Shown: positions 1-11,736, counted from the first letter of the stretch. The stretch: DNA of 64,000 bases from Liolophura sinensis (GCF_032854445.1 NC_088304.1:33970810-34034809); one strand, 5' to 3'. Made by a program: numbers and translations. The notes: generated by a model not told the origin, from the letters alone.

Positions 1-2037
1 TGTCAAAGTTGTTGTTGTGCTCTTTATTTTAGCAATGTTAGTGCATCACTTACTCATCCTCAGTATTTAATAAGTCCTACTTAGTAGTTGCAAACGTAAG
101 GTTGGTGGTAGCTCTATGTGGCCAGGTTTGTGCAGAAATATACGTAAGCATTTACTTTCCCCGAACACTTTGGTTCTCAGTGTGCTGTCCTCAACACACT
201 GGTGTTGTCCACAGTTAGCCCGAGACCTCTGTCTAAGAGTTGCTTATATATACTGGACCGCTAGCCATCCTTAGCCCGAGAGTTGTCATCGCTCGATTTC
301 GGAATATTGCTTACAAAGAGCTACAATCATGTTCAATTCAAATGCATGCGTTTTAGGTTTGTCCTGAATACACATAAAGCACGGCTATTCTGAAAGATAA
401 AATATTTACGCATATCTTGCCACAGGCGCTACTCGCCTTTACATCCCCACTCTCCTGTAAATCTTAGCCGAAGTCGAAAATATGGTTATGTTCAACAGGC
501 CGCCACGCGCTGGCATGTTTTTAAAATCTGGGTTAGCGAGGCACACATGCGCAGCAGCGGATAACCTTTCCGTGATATCATATCTTGAAATTTACACTGA
601 TACTAGAAGTCATCTATGCCTTCGATCAAACACGTGATAGAACATGGATAAAGATTTAATGTGAGCTATTTATTCAAGGGTTTATCAGAAGTATGACGTA
701 CCAGATGTTTTGAAAATACCACAGATGGATGGAATCACGGCGATACTTTCCAATACAAGTGTATTTTGCCTTCTCCCAACTGGGTTTGAGAAAAGTTACT
801 GTTTCATCCTCCCACTTATTTTGGCTGAGGTAGGTATGATTTTATCCATTATAATTTATACACACCTGAATAGTGGATATCCTCCCTTACCAAGCGGTAA
901 TAAAAAATAAGGTCTTTTTTTTTCGTTTTACATGCCGTATCAACTTTCTTCTTTTCTGCATGTAGGGGCTCTTCCTGGCATTGACAAAATACTGCTAGTC
1001 TTTCTTTTTAATTCGGCGTATCCCCCACAATCCATCCTTCCGGAAATTGAAATTCTGACGACTTGCCAACTGTTGCTTTCAACAGCCAGTGGTAACAGTC
1101 AGGGTACGTGTTGTCTTTTCTGACGTACCTGCCACATCCTTTGGCAAAAAACTATCAAGGCCTTCATGCACCATAATGCCCATGGTACCCAATTTTGAAT
1201 GGAAAGGATGTCGAAGGTAACCCCTGTTTTTCATTGCTAAAAAAATAATTTTAATCTGACAGTTTGCACAAACTGTGAGGTCTGTCATTTTGCGCCATAG
1301 CCTTCTGTCAAATTCGAATCTCCTCAGTCACATGGCTTTGTGCCTGTCAGAACTGACAGCCAGCTCAAAACATAGTGAGGAATGAAAGGTCAACCATGAA
1401 TGCGCGTGGGCGGGTAGCAGTAACACGGTTTAGTAGGTCAAAATGTCAACGCGGCATGTGAGCGTAAGTCACAACTGTGAATTATCTTGGATTTACTGGC
1501 CGTAAAGGCTACAAAATATTGGAAACCTTGGCAGAGGAACAGAGGATGACTCGGTGAACATAGTTCATTGGAGTTTTGCCCTGTTAATGCATGTATTGGT
1601 ACGTTTTGCACGGATTTTTGTTGCGCGTAGTTTCTCCACGCTAGGCTATTTTTACATACCACTGTTTTAACCTGGATGACTCCTCGGCTGTGATCTATGC
1701 CTAACCCAATATTAAAAGGTCACAGCCGAGATCCTTGGCTAGTTCACAGTAGGCCCAGTGTATGATGTGGTTGCTCGTAATGCCTGTCCATTTCTGCAAC
1801 CGATGTATGTCATTTATGTGATATGCTACGTCTTGGAAGCATGCACTGCACCTTAATTCTATGTGTACATCACCTACTGACATCATCTGCCATTCATGCA
1901 CCATGTTTCAAATTTCAGTATAATCACTCGGAAGAACTTCTTTACATACATGTTAAATTTCTGTTTGTGCAACCCATCAAACCTACAGCCATTGCATATG
2001 TCACATATCCTTTTTTTAATACCATTGAAACAAGATT
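1..2037. other. Unassigned AT-rich sequence
   Basis: I see no convincing exon, RNA gene or known repeat here. Open frames of 60-75 codons occur on both strands, but none has a good acceptor/donor pair or a recognisable protein motif. The only structured element is the 11-bp inverted repeat at 1,683-1,730, listed separately. The stretch could be intergenic or intronic. Confidence 0.5.
1683..1730. repeat. Perfect 11-bp inverted repeat (hairpin)
   Basis: CTCGGCTGTGA at 1,683-1,693 is matched by its exact reverse complement TCACAGCCGAG at 1,720-1,730, with a 26-base loop. The arms are GC-rich in an AT-rich setting, so the hairpin stands out. It could be the remnant of a small inverted-repeat element. 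No function can be assigned. Confidence 0.6.
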
Positions 2038-2298
2038 GGCCTTCTTGTCTGAGGGAGTTAGGGAGTTAGCACGCCAGGGCTGCCGTGTAACCCAGGCCCC
2101 TCTTGCCAATGCAGTCGCTTAGAGATCAAGTCTAGCTCATGCTGGCTTCCTCTCTGGCCGCACATGGGAGGTCTTCCAGCAACGTGCGCATGGTTGTGGG
2201 TTTCCTCCTCACTCTGCCCAGTTTCCTCCCACCATAATGCTGTAAAAGTGGAATGTTCTTGAGCATCAAACACCAATGAAATAAATAAAATAAATTTA
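2038..2298 (+). repeat. SINE family 1, near full length, diverged
   Basis: The copy has the family order: a diverged tRNA-like head with a ...GTTAGCACGCCA block, CCCAGG..CCTCT, CTCATGCTGGCTTCCTCTC, TTTCCTCCCACCATAATGCTG, a diverged TTCTTGAG tail and a terminal AAATAAATAAAA run. Many substitutions relative to the copy at 16.73 kb suggest an old insertion. Confidence 0.8.
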
Positions 2299-4961
2299 TC
2301 ATTTATACAGTATGCCAACAACATGCACAATTTCCAGCATGCACTTATTCCCTTCTTTAAATGTTGCGTGCATCAAGCTCCCATAACATTCCCCTAATGC
2401 ATGTTTATGTTATGCCATTCCCGGCTTCACACTGTCTCAAAAATGCATTTGTGTAAAACCTCTAATTGTGTTTTTGTGTATGGTTAGCAAAAACAGAATA
2501 CTGTGAAGTACTTAATTTTTGCATGGAACTAATTTTCGTATTAATAATTTACCGCAAAAAATAATTTCAGCAAAAAATATCCAATATTGAATGATGTGCT
2601 ACAGGTTGTAGTAATAATGAAGTGAAACCTTTGCCAGACAGATGGGAGTTGAGCTAAGAAAGCCGATGGGCCAGCTAAATTTTTTTACAGTAGGGACGGT
2701 AAATTATGGTTTAAATATGTACAAACTGTGATGCTAAGGCTTTGTTGGTATAAAACAAAGTGGGAGTTCATTCGTCTGTAGTTAGATTAGTCTTCACTGT
2801 GCCAGTAAAGTGAAAGAAATGTACACTCTAGCATGTGCTGGCTTCTAATGAATGTCACTCTGATATGCGCTATGTCATCGGCTGTGTCTCTCGTGTGATC
2901 CAATGAGTTCTAACAAACTGTGAAGTGTGTACAACACAATGGCCGTTTGACAGCTACGGCAATGTTTGCGGTTTCTAACCTGCTACCGAGGATGATTAAT
3001 ACTGAAAACAATGCAAAACTTACCATGTTGCTTGATAAAGAATGAGTGATTGGCGCCGATAATGGTGAATTCATATGTTTTGTGTTAAACTGCTCAAAAT
3101 GTGACAGGTCACTTTGCCAGGTGTTTAAAAGTACTCATCAGTGAATCAAAAAGAAGTGACACCTGTTTGAGTACTGCTCACGGTAGGTGCGAAGGTAATC
3201 TTCTTACATAGTGTTAAAGCATCCCCCATTGTTTTAATCTATGATCCAGATCACAAGGATTAGTGACACTGCAGGAAACAAAGGAGGATTAAAGCCACCC
3301 ATGATGATTCATGTTTGACGTGCTTGAATAATTTGGACCATATCTTATCTTGGAAAATTTAAGATTTTAAGATTTGTCTTTAAGTATTCTCTTAAATACG
3401 CAAAAATTAATTCCAGCGAACATAGTTTTGGAGAAAACCCACAAAAATAAATTCCAGAGAATAATAAGTACTTTACAGTAATCCCTTGTATTCCAAGTTC
3501 AACTGCTTGAACATTCCGTCTGCTGCATGACTTTGTTTTTCATGTGAGCGTAACAAAACCTTACTGCTCTCCTTCACTCTATCTGCAGTGGACTATTCTA
3601 TCTAAAATATATAAGTAATCTGTTCCATAGTGTTTCTTCCCAATATTTTGATCTCAGATGTGTTTGTGTTTCCATCACACTTGTATATTCCTTTAGATCA
3701 TGTTACATGAATGTCTATTTTACGCCTGTGTTACTTTTGTGTTTAAGTTTCATACATGTAAACTATGTCCCGAAAATCTATGCTAAGCTTAACTCTCTTT
3801 GTACAGAAACTATATTATTCTGGTTCCCAAAACCATTAACTAGGTCATCATAAGGCTATAAACTTGTCATGTATTACCAATGCAGGTTCTAATCAACATA
3901 CTGCTTCAGTTGTTTTTCCTCAGTTCTGTTAGTATTTGTGTATTATTTCAATCTCATGGCTGTATTAAAATCAAACAAATTTCCAGGTTCTAAACATATT
4001 TTGTTTTCATGTTCACACATCTGTGGCTTGTGCATAGCTGTATATATGTACATCTTTTACATGTTGAATTTTTGTTATTTTTTTTTTCCTAAAATGGCTT
4101 TTGTTGTTCTCTGGCATCATTATGCCCATGTATTGCAGCTTCTATTATCAGCAGCCTCTATGGTTAAACTTTGTAGCTTGTGTCGTATCCTGGGCATCAC
4201 AGCTGCATCCAATAATAGAGAAAACGATGTTAAACAAAATGTTAGGAGGTGGTATCTTAAAAAGTACTGCAGATATTGAGCTCAGGGTTTGCACACTTGT
4301 AGAGCACAATATCAGGTGGGGGATATTGCATCATAGATTGGGTGTGCACATATTAAATACTGTAAATTACTGAATACCTGACTTAGTGTATTGTATAATA
4401 GAATCACAGTTAAACAAGTGTTAGGGTTGGTATCTTACAAAGTATGTCATGTATTGACCTGAAGTTTTACATACATATAAATCTCCTTGAGCATATTAAT
4501 TACTGTAAATTACCAAATTCACGATTTCAGTTCTTTGTGCATTGGGCTGAAGTTTTGCCTTCATGTGTCTCATACAGGCGAGCCCTTTGATAGCATTTCT
4601 AAGTTTAGCATAACATATTGTTGTTCATTTGTTTTTATTGCATTCTTACACCATTACACTTTTTCTGTAAGCCTCATACTGTTTGTGTTGCTCATACATG
4701 CTCTTGATTAAAGCCTTCTCTTGTAATATATCCGTAGTGTGCCAATTGTTTTATAACCAGAGGCTTGGTCATTTTCCTAACTAATCTAAAGTATGGAACT
4801 AATCGTTGCATACTTCATTGTTATCACATGTATTAAATAATATAAAGTTTATCTTAAATACAAATCTCTTATAACATTACTTGAGATTCCTTTTATCATA
4901 TATGTAGTACGTGTTTGGTGAAAAAAAGCATAATTTACATGTACCTTTTTTTAAATTTCAG
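2299..4961. other. Unassigned AT-rich sequence
   Basis: This is AT-rich DNA with no repeat family that recurs elsewhere in the window and no exon I can support. Open frames near 3.94-4.37 kb and 4.49-4.71 kb are hydrophobic and T-rich, as expected by chance in such DNA, and lack paired splice signals. Confidence 0.5.
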
Positions 4962-5029
4962 GTTTACTTATCCTGAGCATTCTTGTCAATATAGGGTAGG
5001 CCAATCTTTTCACCTTTTATGCAACATTG
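4962..5029 (+). CDS. Candidate internal exon, unknown gene
   Basis: A strong acceptor (a T-rich tract, then AAATTTCAG, ending at 4,961) and a strong donor (GTAAGTACA from 5,030) bracket 68 bp. One plus-strand frame is open through it and reads FTYPEHSCQYRVGQSFHLLC and onward. Both splice sites match the consensus well, which is unusual for chance. However, no second exon in a matching phase was found nearby and I recognise no protein family. It may be an untranslated exon or a chance pairing. Confidence 0.25.
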
Positions 5030-5340
5030 GTAAGTACACATCATCTTTCAAGTTTATCAACAGCCACCTATTTTGCCATTTCAACCTTAAACTCCTGTTA
5101 CATTATCTGTTTATGTTCTTCGTTATGATGTTGCAAATCATTGTAAAATACATAGCAACATGTAAAGATGGCCACAGTCAACAAGTGAGCTACAATGTCT
5201 GTGTATGCTACTGGTTTTGCAAACAAAGGCACTTCCCAATTGCACTCAAAGTTGCAACAAGTGGTCTACACCACTCCTGGTGCTGAGGTAATACTTGAGG
5301 TTGGTTACAAAACATTTGCCTTCAACCAGTATATTGTAGG

Positions 5341-5485
5341 CTGCAGGCAGTGGCCCAATGGTTAAGGTGCTTGCCTTCCAGTTGCTAGCATGCACAAGAT
5401 ACATATACCCACCCCAGTTTGGAAGGCAATTGTACATTTCCCACTCTTGGTTTTTATGGCTCCTTAAGCATGACAATAATCTGTC
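5341..5485 (+). repeat. tRNA-headed SINE, distinct family (family 3), partial
   Basis: The head CAGTGGCCCAATGGTTAAGG resembles a tRNA 5' half with an A box (TGGTTAAGGTGC), but a clean B box is not visible. The body ends in CTCCTTAAGCATGACAATAA, a weak relative of the family 1 tail. There is one clear copy in the window. Confidence 0.5.
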
Positions 5486-5489
5486 GACC

Positions 5490-6637
5490 ATGCTTGTGTG
5501 GTCGTTATCAAGTTGGTTTCAGAAGTAACATTCACACAACACAGAATGCACTTGTCTAGCACTGCCAGTCAGAACCTGTGTGTTGCATGTGGCAAAGCTC
5601 ACCAGCTGCTGGCCAAAGGCCTTTGTTTTTTTGTCTGGGCACAGCCATGGCCTCAGTGAAATGCACAAATAATCAAATATTATGCAGTATCAGGGCCATA
5701 TGTAGAGCCATTTCATGTCCACAAAACAGTTTGTGTGAAACTGTTGCACACACAAACTAATCAAACTGTATTAAAACTAGCTGACATACTGAGCAAAAAT
5801 ATCACAGTTTACCAATAAAAAGCTTTTGTTTTCATACCAATTTCTTTCATTCACACACTTCAAAACTCCCAAGCATCAATTTTAGTTGCAGTTCATAAAA
5901 TGTTACCTTTAAAGTTTTGCATCACAACCTTCTAGTTTTTTGTACACATGGCCTTCGGTATTGCTTCAAACCAAAATCAAGTAAGGTCACTTTCATATGT
6001 ATATCATTGTTTCACTGTTCATCATATTGCCTCTCCCTCAGTGCAACTTCGTCATGGTTCTTTTTACCAATCATAAAATTGCGTCAATTTGGTTAAATGT
6101 GTATATGTAGATCCAAGAAACTGTGCCAGTATTAGTAATCCATCTTGTTAACTTGTCTCTCTGCACTGGTTTCCTCCTCACAATTTTATGCTCCTTGCTG
6201 CTACATGTACATGCACTGTGTAGCTGCAAGCGTTTCAGTTAATTGGTAACAATAGTTCTTGTTTACTGTCAATTCTCACACCAAACCAGTTAATTTAGAT
6301 AAAATCCTTTCAAAATATGTGGTTAACTGTGCATGTAGTTACATTTTTGTAAATGTAACACATTAAATATTATTCAAGGCACAACCATTTGCAGCATCAG
6401 CGGTCATTTCATGCCCTCCCTTAGCATAATGTATGTAAATCGTGTAGGCAAGACTTTTACAAAATATATGTGTAATCAAGCTAACAAATACATAAATACA
6501 CCAAAGCGATCTTTTCACTTATGGTTATCATGTCTTTTCTGATATATATATATATATCCACTACATAATATTATTCCATTTGCCAAAAAAATTGTTGTAC
6601 ATAGTTTTCTTACCTCCAGCTTTATTATATTACAGAT
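5490..6637. other. Unassigned AT-rich sequence
   Basis: Nothing beyond AT-rich, low-complexity sequence is visible, including a short TA run at 6,541-6,557. No exon, SINE or inverted-repeat element is supported. Confidence 0.5.
6621..6626 (-). promoter_or_regulatory. Candidate polyadenylation signal AATAAA
   Basis: The canonical hexamer lies on the minus strand just downstream of the candidate terminal exon stop codon. Its value depends on that exon being real, because such hexamers are common by chance in AT-rich DNA. Confidence 0.25.
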
Positions 6638-6699
6638 TCATTCAAAGGCATCTTCAAGATCCTTGTCAACCATGATGTAAGCCAAGTGCTGACATTCAC
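6638..6699 (-). CDS. Candidate terminal coding exon, unknown gene
   Basis: Read on the minus strand, a pyrimidine-containing tract ending TTTTACGAAAG is followed by a frame reading GECQHLAYIMVDKDLEDAFE and then TGA at 6,638-6,640. An AATAAA signal follows 12 bases later, at 6,621-6,626 on the plus strand. An alternative acceptor (TGTCAG) would start the exon at 6,688. The acidic C-terminus, stop and polyadenylation signal together look like a real last exon. It could belong to the same minus-strand gene as the exons at 9.7-12.2 kb, but no linking exon was found. No family was recognised. Confidence 0.3.
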
Positions 6700-8274
6700 C
6701 TTTCGTAAAACACAAGTACATGTGAGTGAGTTATGTAAATAAATTCTCCCACCACCGGTACTTCCAAATGTCATTCTTGTAATAAAAGTGTGACACAGTT
6801 GCTTTAATCTGTTACAGTTTAGCATTTAACCCATTATTGCAAGCCATAGAGTATAAAGTGTAATGGTTGCCAATACATTTACAGTATAGACAGTAAAACC
6901 ACAGCAGCCATCAGTGTTATTGTTTGCAGATGCGAACAAACTTGGTGTCACTAAATTGCACTTGCAGATGGTGCGTATATTTGGTCTGTGAAACAGTTTT
7001 GGATGCTTTCGCTGTGTGTTACTTTAGTAAGCCTTTTGTGCTGAATTTTGGTGTCTTTATAGCCTCTGGCTTTCTTAAATCATATCTTCACCGAGCACTT
7101 GTTCAGCCTGAACTTGTATATTTAATTTGTGCTCTTGTGTACACAGTGCTTATTAGTACACGGACACTGTCTGTGGAATTTTGTGTATATTTCGTCATAC
7201 ACTCAGTTATACTGTGGAGTTGCCCTCTTGTGAATATTGCCTATGTGCATTTTTAAGCATTGTGGAGTATATGTGTCCATTTGGACTTGACACCGTTGTA
7301 CATGTAAGTACTTTAGTATTTGTATAGATACTGCTATCCTTTCTTCTTAAACTTAAGTACTTCAGTATTTGTGTAGGTCTTGTTATCTGTTCTTGTTAAA
7401 CCTAATAAATTGTTGAAAAATCAAATCTGCTGGTTTTGGTTACTTTTTTGTGCGGCTAAACTGTCGTGTATTTCGAACAAGCCATCTCTTTGTAATACAG
7501 ACAGTTTGGGTCGTAACACATGTAGTACAATCCATCAGTTTTCTTGTTAATCATCACTTCATTCGAATAAAGTTTGTCATTTTATTTAAAATAATAATTG
7601 AATATAATATTCAATTTTGTCGTCTTGGCTTGAGTGAACAAATCATTACTCAGTTCTTCATCAGGTTGCATGGACATTAACTTACTGGTATTCTTTTATA
7701 TTATCAAATTAGAAATACAACAGGTAACTATTTCTGCCGTCTGTTTCTCCTGTACATCTTTGGAGCAACTTGGAGGTCTCTGAACCGTATCCAGATGTAC
7801 AATACTTTTGAGTCTTTAGACCTCATCAATTAATTTTTCTGTTTTACGGGCAAAATCTTCTTTTTTTCTAATGTTTTAGGGCAGTGCAAATATAAAACTC
7901 AAAAATCATCTAATTTGTGGCACATGTGGATTGTCAAAGTAATTGTTTAACACATATTTATGTTATCCAAAAGCCTTCAAAAACAGGAAAATCACAAAAT
8001 ACAATGGTTAATTTTCAAGTTTATTTTTATTCCTTCTTTCAACTTTTATTGTTGGCTCACCTGTAAAGCATAAATATAATTGCTGTATCCTTACATTCCA
8101 GGTACATATACTAGTATACTTAATCAGGTACTATTCATTTCCGTGGTTAACACATACCATTCAGTCATCATCCTTCATACATATGGCAAGCATGAATGGG
8201 GACAGTTGTGGGTGGTGCAACTACAACGTACCCATAGATGGATGCCTCAAGTTGTCTTGTAATAGCACACAGCT
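6700..8274. other. Unassigned AT-rich sequence
   Basis: A 110-codon open frame at 6.92-7.26 kb is hydrophobic and has no family motif or splice signals. Around 7.72-7.85 kb both strands have protein-like open stretches, so neither can be preferred. Nothing firm is supported. Confidence 0.4.
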
Positions 8275-8560
8275 ACATGAAGCATGGTTAGCAGCTTGAA
8301 TCTAACTCACAGACAAACAAAGTGTAGGTTCAATCCCGGTGCTCACAGGCAATCTCGGCTTTCCCAAACATCATAGGCACTTGGTATAGGTCACGGTATG
8401 CAGTATCTCAGGGTGCTGTTGGGCTGTCTTGCGTTCATTCAATACCCTGTGCCTTGCATTCTAGCATAATATAAACATGCCCAAGGCTGGTGATTTACCC
8501 CGGACAGTTTCCTCGAACTACAAAACTCTGTGCCATTGCGTAAGCAAATCAATTTATTAG
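8275..8560 (+). repeat. tRNA-headed SINE, family 3-like, full length
   Basis: An A-box-like GCATGGTTAGCAGC near 8,283 and a B-box-like GGTTCAATCCCGG near 8,328 stand in tRNA order. The body contains TTACCCCGGACAGTTTCCTC followed by GAACTACAAAACTCTGTGCC, resembling the body block upstream of the family 1 tail. The reverse-strand open frame over this element is therefore not a gene. Confidence 0.6.
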
Positions 8561-8777
8561 TCAACATGCAGGCATATGTACGGCATGTACTGAGCTCAGT
8601 TTTTGCACACATGGGGAACAATACACAAAGACATGTTCCACAGCTCATGCTCTGTTAACATTTTAGTTACCCAAATTCTTCTAATTTTTGGGACATTCAT
8701 TAGAAGTGCTGAAAGCATAATATTAAATTTCTTTCGTGGCTTTTTGGAAAAGTAAAGATATGTTGTTCGTTAGATGG

Positions 8778-9017
8778 TATAGCCATGTGAGTGAGTCAGG
8801 GCTTGGGGCTTAAAGTCGAATTTACCAATTTTACAGTCGTATGACGATGAGGGAATCCTTAGGGTGCATGTAATGTGCCTCCTTGTTGCAGGACGGAATT
8901 CCACCGCTCTTTTATCTACTGCTGCTTCACTCAGTCGCTTTACCAAAGGGAAGTAAGGCGCCCCGCCCGAGCCATCATACTGATACGGGTCAGTCAGTAG
9001 TTGCAATATCCTTTTCA
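8778..9017 (-). repeat. Interspersed repeat with a family 2 SINE-type 3' tail
   Basis: On the minus strand the last 80 bases read CCCTCATCGTCATACGACTG, then TAAAATTGGTAAATTCGAC and TTTAAGCCCCAAGCCC with a CTCACTCACA end. The same tail order (CGTCGTCATGTGACTGAAAA, TTGTTAAGTATGACG, CTAAACCACAAGC) closes the family 2 SINE at 29.1-29.5 kb. The 5' part differs from family 2. An 82-codon open frame reads smoothly through the element but runs into the tail, so I treat it as repeat-derived. Confidence 0.55.
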
Positions 9018-9736
9018 TGCTAAAAGTTACAACTTCCTCTTTTAAGGTGGCACTTGTTTAAGTTCATATCATTTGTGCTTTGTAAGTGTGTTAAGTGCCG
9101 TAAATTACCAAATTCACAACCTCAGTACTTTATGTATTGAGCTCAAGTTCAACAGGCAGGAAACTCGTTCTTAGTTTCAAGTCCCAAACAAACAATTGTC
9201 ACCAAATGTAGGATACCCGTGGGGAGCATTCTCTCTGACCCGAGCTTGGTACTTGTTCTAGAACAGCACTACATGACTATGTTTCCAGACAGTCCCTAGG
9301 TATCATTCTCTCAATATTTTTATTAAAAAGCTTTTATTTTCTATTAATATATAAAAGAGTAAAATATTAAACATTTGTGTCCAGTAATGCTAATACAAAT
9401 TAACACAACTATAATTTTATGCCTTATTATAAGTAGTATTAAATATAATGTGCGCATATAAACAATGGCACTGTCATTTATGTGACCAAGTGTAGTTTGT
9501 CATGTAATACTGTGCAATTGTGCAAGTCGGATAGTGTAGAGCACTATGACGCTGTAAACCAACTGTAAGTACACACTAATCGTTACATATTTTTATTGTG
9601 AAGCCATAGTCCCATTCAAAGTGTCCCACTGCACTACAATCATGCTTACAATGGCTTTAGTCTGTGCCATCCTTACTAACAATATTCACAGGATACAAGA
9701 AGTGGTGTATTGTTCTATTTTATAGAAACTGTTTAC
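9018..9736. other. Unassigned AT-rich sequence
   Basis: No repeat or exon is supported. This stretch would be intron or 3' flank if the minus-strand exons to its right are real. Confidence 0.45.
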
Positions 9737-9859
9737 CCCAAACAACTGGACCAAATTGATGGAGCCATTGAGCTTGAGTGGAATGTTGAGAAGATGCTGA
9801 AGCAGTCTGGCGTGTTTTCTCATCAAAACACAGCTCTCCTCTCTCTGGAGAATCATCTG
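9737..9859 (-). CDS. Candidate internal exon E4 of an unidentified gene
   Basis: On the minus strand, 41 codons are open between an acceptor (GATGGCAG, just above 9,859) and a donor (GTAAAC at 9,736-9,731, after TTTGGG). The translation includes LMRKHARLLQHLLNIPLKLN and then GSINLVQLFG, a leucine-rich, helix-like composition. The frame is closed by a TGA just upstream of the acceptor, as expected for an exon. It begins in phase 0, matching exon E3. The acceptor lacks a good pyrimidine tract, and the plus strand also has an open frame here, so strand assignment rests on phase and on the neighbours. No family was recognised. Confidence 0.4.
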
Positions 9860-9984
9860 CTGCCATCACATGCCATTTTACACACCGTCTGCTCACATCA
9901 ATATTCTCTCTGTATAATGCACACACTACACCAGAACTTTCAAATCCCACACAGTTCTCTGTACAATCAACACACATCACATTA

Positions 9985-11537
9985 AACCCACCTTCCATAG
10001 CCCACCAAAAGTCTCTCTACTTACCTGTACATTACATAACACCTTTTATAGCTCATCCAAATATTCACACAATGCACACTCTTTAGTCCAACCAGGTCAC
10101 TCTACACACCTACTTCCATATCCCATTCAACAGTGTACAGACACTACAACCCACTGCCCATAACCCACCTTGGTCCTGCTACACACACTCCAACCCACCT
10201 TTCACAGCCCACCCAGGTCTGTGTAATAAACACACTACAACTGCCCTTCCACAGCCCACCCAGGTCTGTATAATAAACACACTACAACAAACCTTCCACA
10301 GCCCACCCGGGTCTGTATAATAAACACACTACAACCCACCTTCCACAGCCCACCCTGGTCTGTATAATAAACACACTACAACCCACCTTTCATAGCCCAC
10401 CCAGTTGTGTATAATAAACACACTACAACCCACCTTCCACAGCCCACCCGGGTCTGTATAATAAACACACTACAACCCACCTTCCACAGTCCACCCAGGT
10501 CTGTATAATAAACATACTACAACCCACCTTCCACAGCCCACCCAGGCCTGTATAATAAACACACTACAACCCACCTTCCACAGCCCACCCAGGTCTGTTT
10601 AATAAACACTCTACAACTGCCCTTCCACAGCCCACCCAGTTCTGTATAATACACACTCTACAACCCACCTTTCATAGCCCACCCAGGTCTGTGTAATAAA
10701 CACTTGACAACCCACCTTCCACAGCCCACCCAGATCTGTATAATAAACACACTACAACCCACCTTCCACAGCCCACCCGGGTCTGTATAATAAACACACT
10801 ACAACCCACCTTCCACAGTCCACCCAGGTCTGTATAATAAACATACTACAACCCACCTTCCACAGCCCACCCAGGCCTGTATAATAAACACACTACAACC
10901 CACCTGCCACAGCCCACCCAGGTCTGTTTAATAAACACTCTACAACTGCCCTTCCACAGCCCACCCAGTTCTGTATAATACACACTCTACAACCCACCTT
11001 TCATAGCCCACCCAGGTCTGTGTAATAAACACTTGACAACCCACCTTCCACAGCCCACCCAGGTCTGTATAATAAACACACTACAACCCACCTTCCACAG
11101 CCCATCCAGGTCTGTGTAATAAACACTTGACAACCTACCTTCCACAGTCCATCTGGGTCTGTACCATAAACACTCTACAACCCACCTTCCACAGCCCACC
11201 CAGTTCTGTATAATACACACTCTACAGCCCACCTTTCATAGCCCACCCAGGTCTGTGTAATAAACACTTGACAACCCACCTTCCACAGCCCACCCAGGTC
11301 TGTATAATAAACACACTACAACCCACCTTCCACAGCCCATCCAGGTCTGTGTAATAAACACTTGACAACCTACCTTCCACAGTCCATCTGGGTCTGTACC
11401 ATAAACACTCCACAACCCACCTTCCACAGCCTGTGTAATAAACACTTGACAACCTACCTTCCACAGTCCATCTGGGTCTGTACCATAAACACTCCACAAC
11501 CCACCTTCCACAGCCCACCCAGGTCTGTATAATAAAC
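9985..11537. repeat. 47-bp satellite array, about 29 regular units plus degenerate edge
   Basis: The unit is about 47 bp and contains CAACCCACCTTCCACAGCCC, ACCCAGGTCTGTATAATAAA and CACACTA. Regular copies run from about 10,190 to 11,537; 9,985-10,190 holds decayed, irregular copies. Diagnostic variants recur at multi-unit spacing. CCCGGGTCTG recurs at 329 bp (7 units) and CAGTCCACCCAGG also at 329 bp. ATCTGGGTCTGTACC recurs at 235 bp (5 units), then at 84 bp after a 10-bp deletion within one unit. Open frames on the minus strand through the array are periodic by-products, not a gene. The array lies between candidate exons E4 and E3. Confidence 0.95.
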
Positions 11538-11541
11538 CTAC

Positions 11542-11736
11542 AATGTTGAAGATGGAGTGGCGTATTATTTCAGCACACATGGAAATCGTGTACGACAGCT
11601 GCCATCCTACACCATTGGCATGAAGCAAAACTATGACTTCTCCATCGGATGAACAGAAGTGTGAGAAGCGCTGTACCAAGGTGTCATGGGTAGGCTGGTC
11701 CCACTTGTTCCTATGGTTTAGTCCTATGGTCATGAT
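11542..11736 (-). CDS. Candidate internal exon E3 of an unidentified gene
   Basis: On the minus strand, 65 codons are open and read IMTIGLNHRNKWDQPTHDTL, then VQRFSHFCSSDGEVIVLLHA and NGVGWQLSYTISMCAEIIRH. Amino-acid use is ordinary for a folded globular protein and unlike the low-complexity open frames nearby. The donor GTAGGT (11,541-11,536) leaves phase 0, matching E4. The acceptor is uncertain: GAAAGAG (exon from 11,736) gives phase 0 with E2, whereas TTTTTGAG (exon from 11,752) has a better pyrimidine tract but the wrong phase. The satellite starts inside the donor site. I do not recognise the family. Confidence 0.45.

Noticed and set aside
6924-7256. 110-codon hydrophobic open frame, possible membrane protein
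   Set aside because: T-rich low-complexity composition, no splice signals, no motif; expected by chance in AT-rich DNA.
7720-7850. Protein-like stretches on both strands
   Set aside because: Both strands are open and neither has a matching donor/acceptor pair.
8770-9018. 82-codon minus-strand open frame that reads like a protein
   Set aside because: It continues into a SINE-type 3' tail shared with the 29-kb family 2 copy, so it is repeat sequence.
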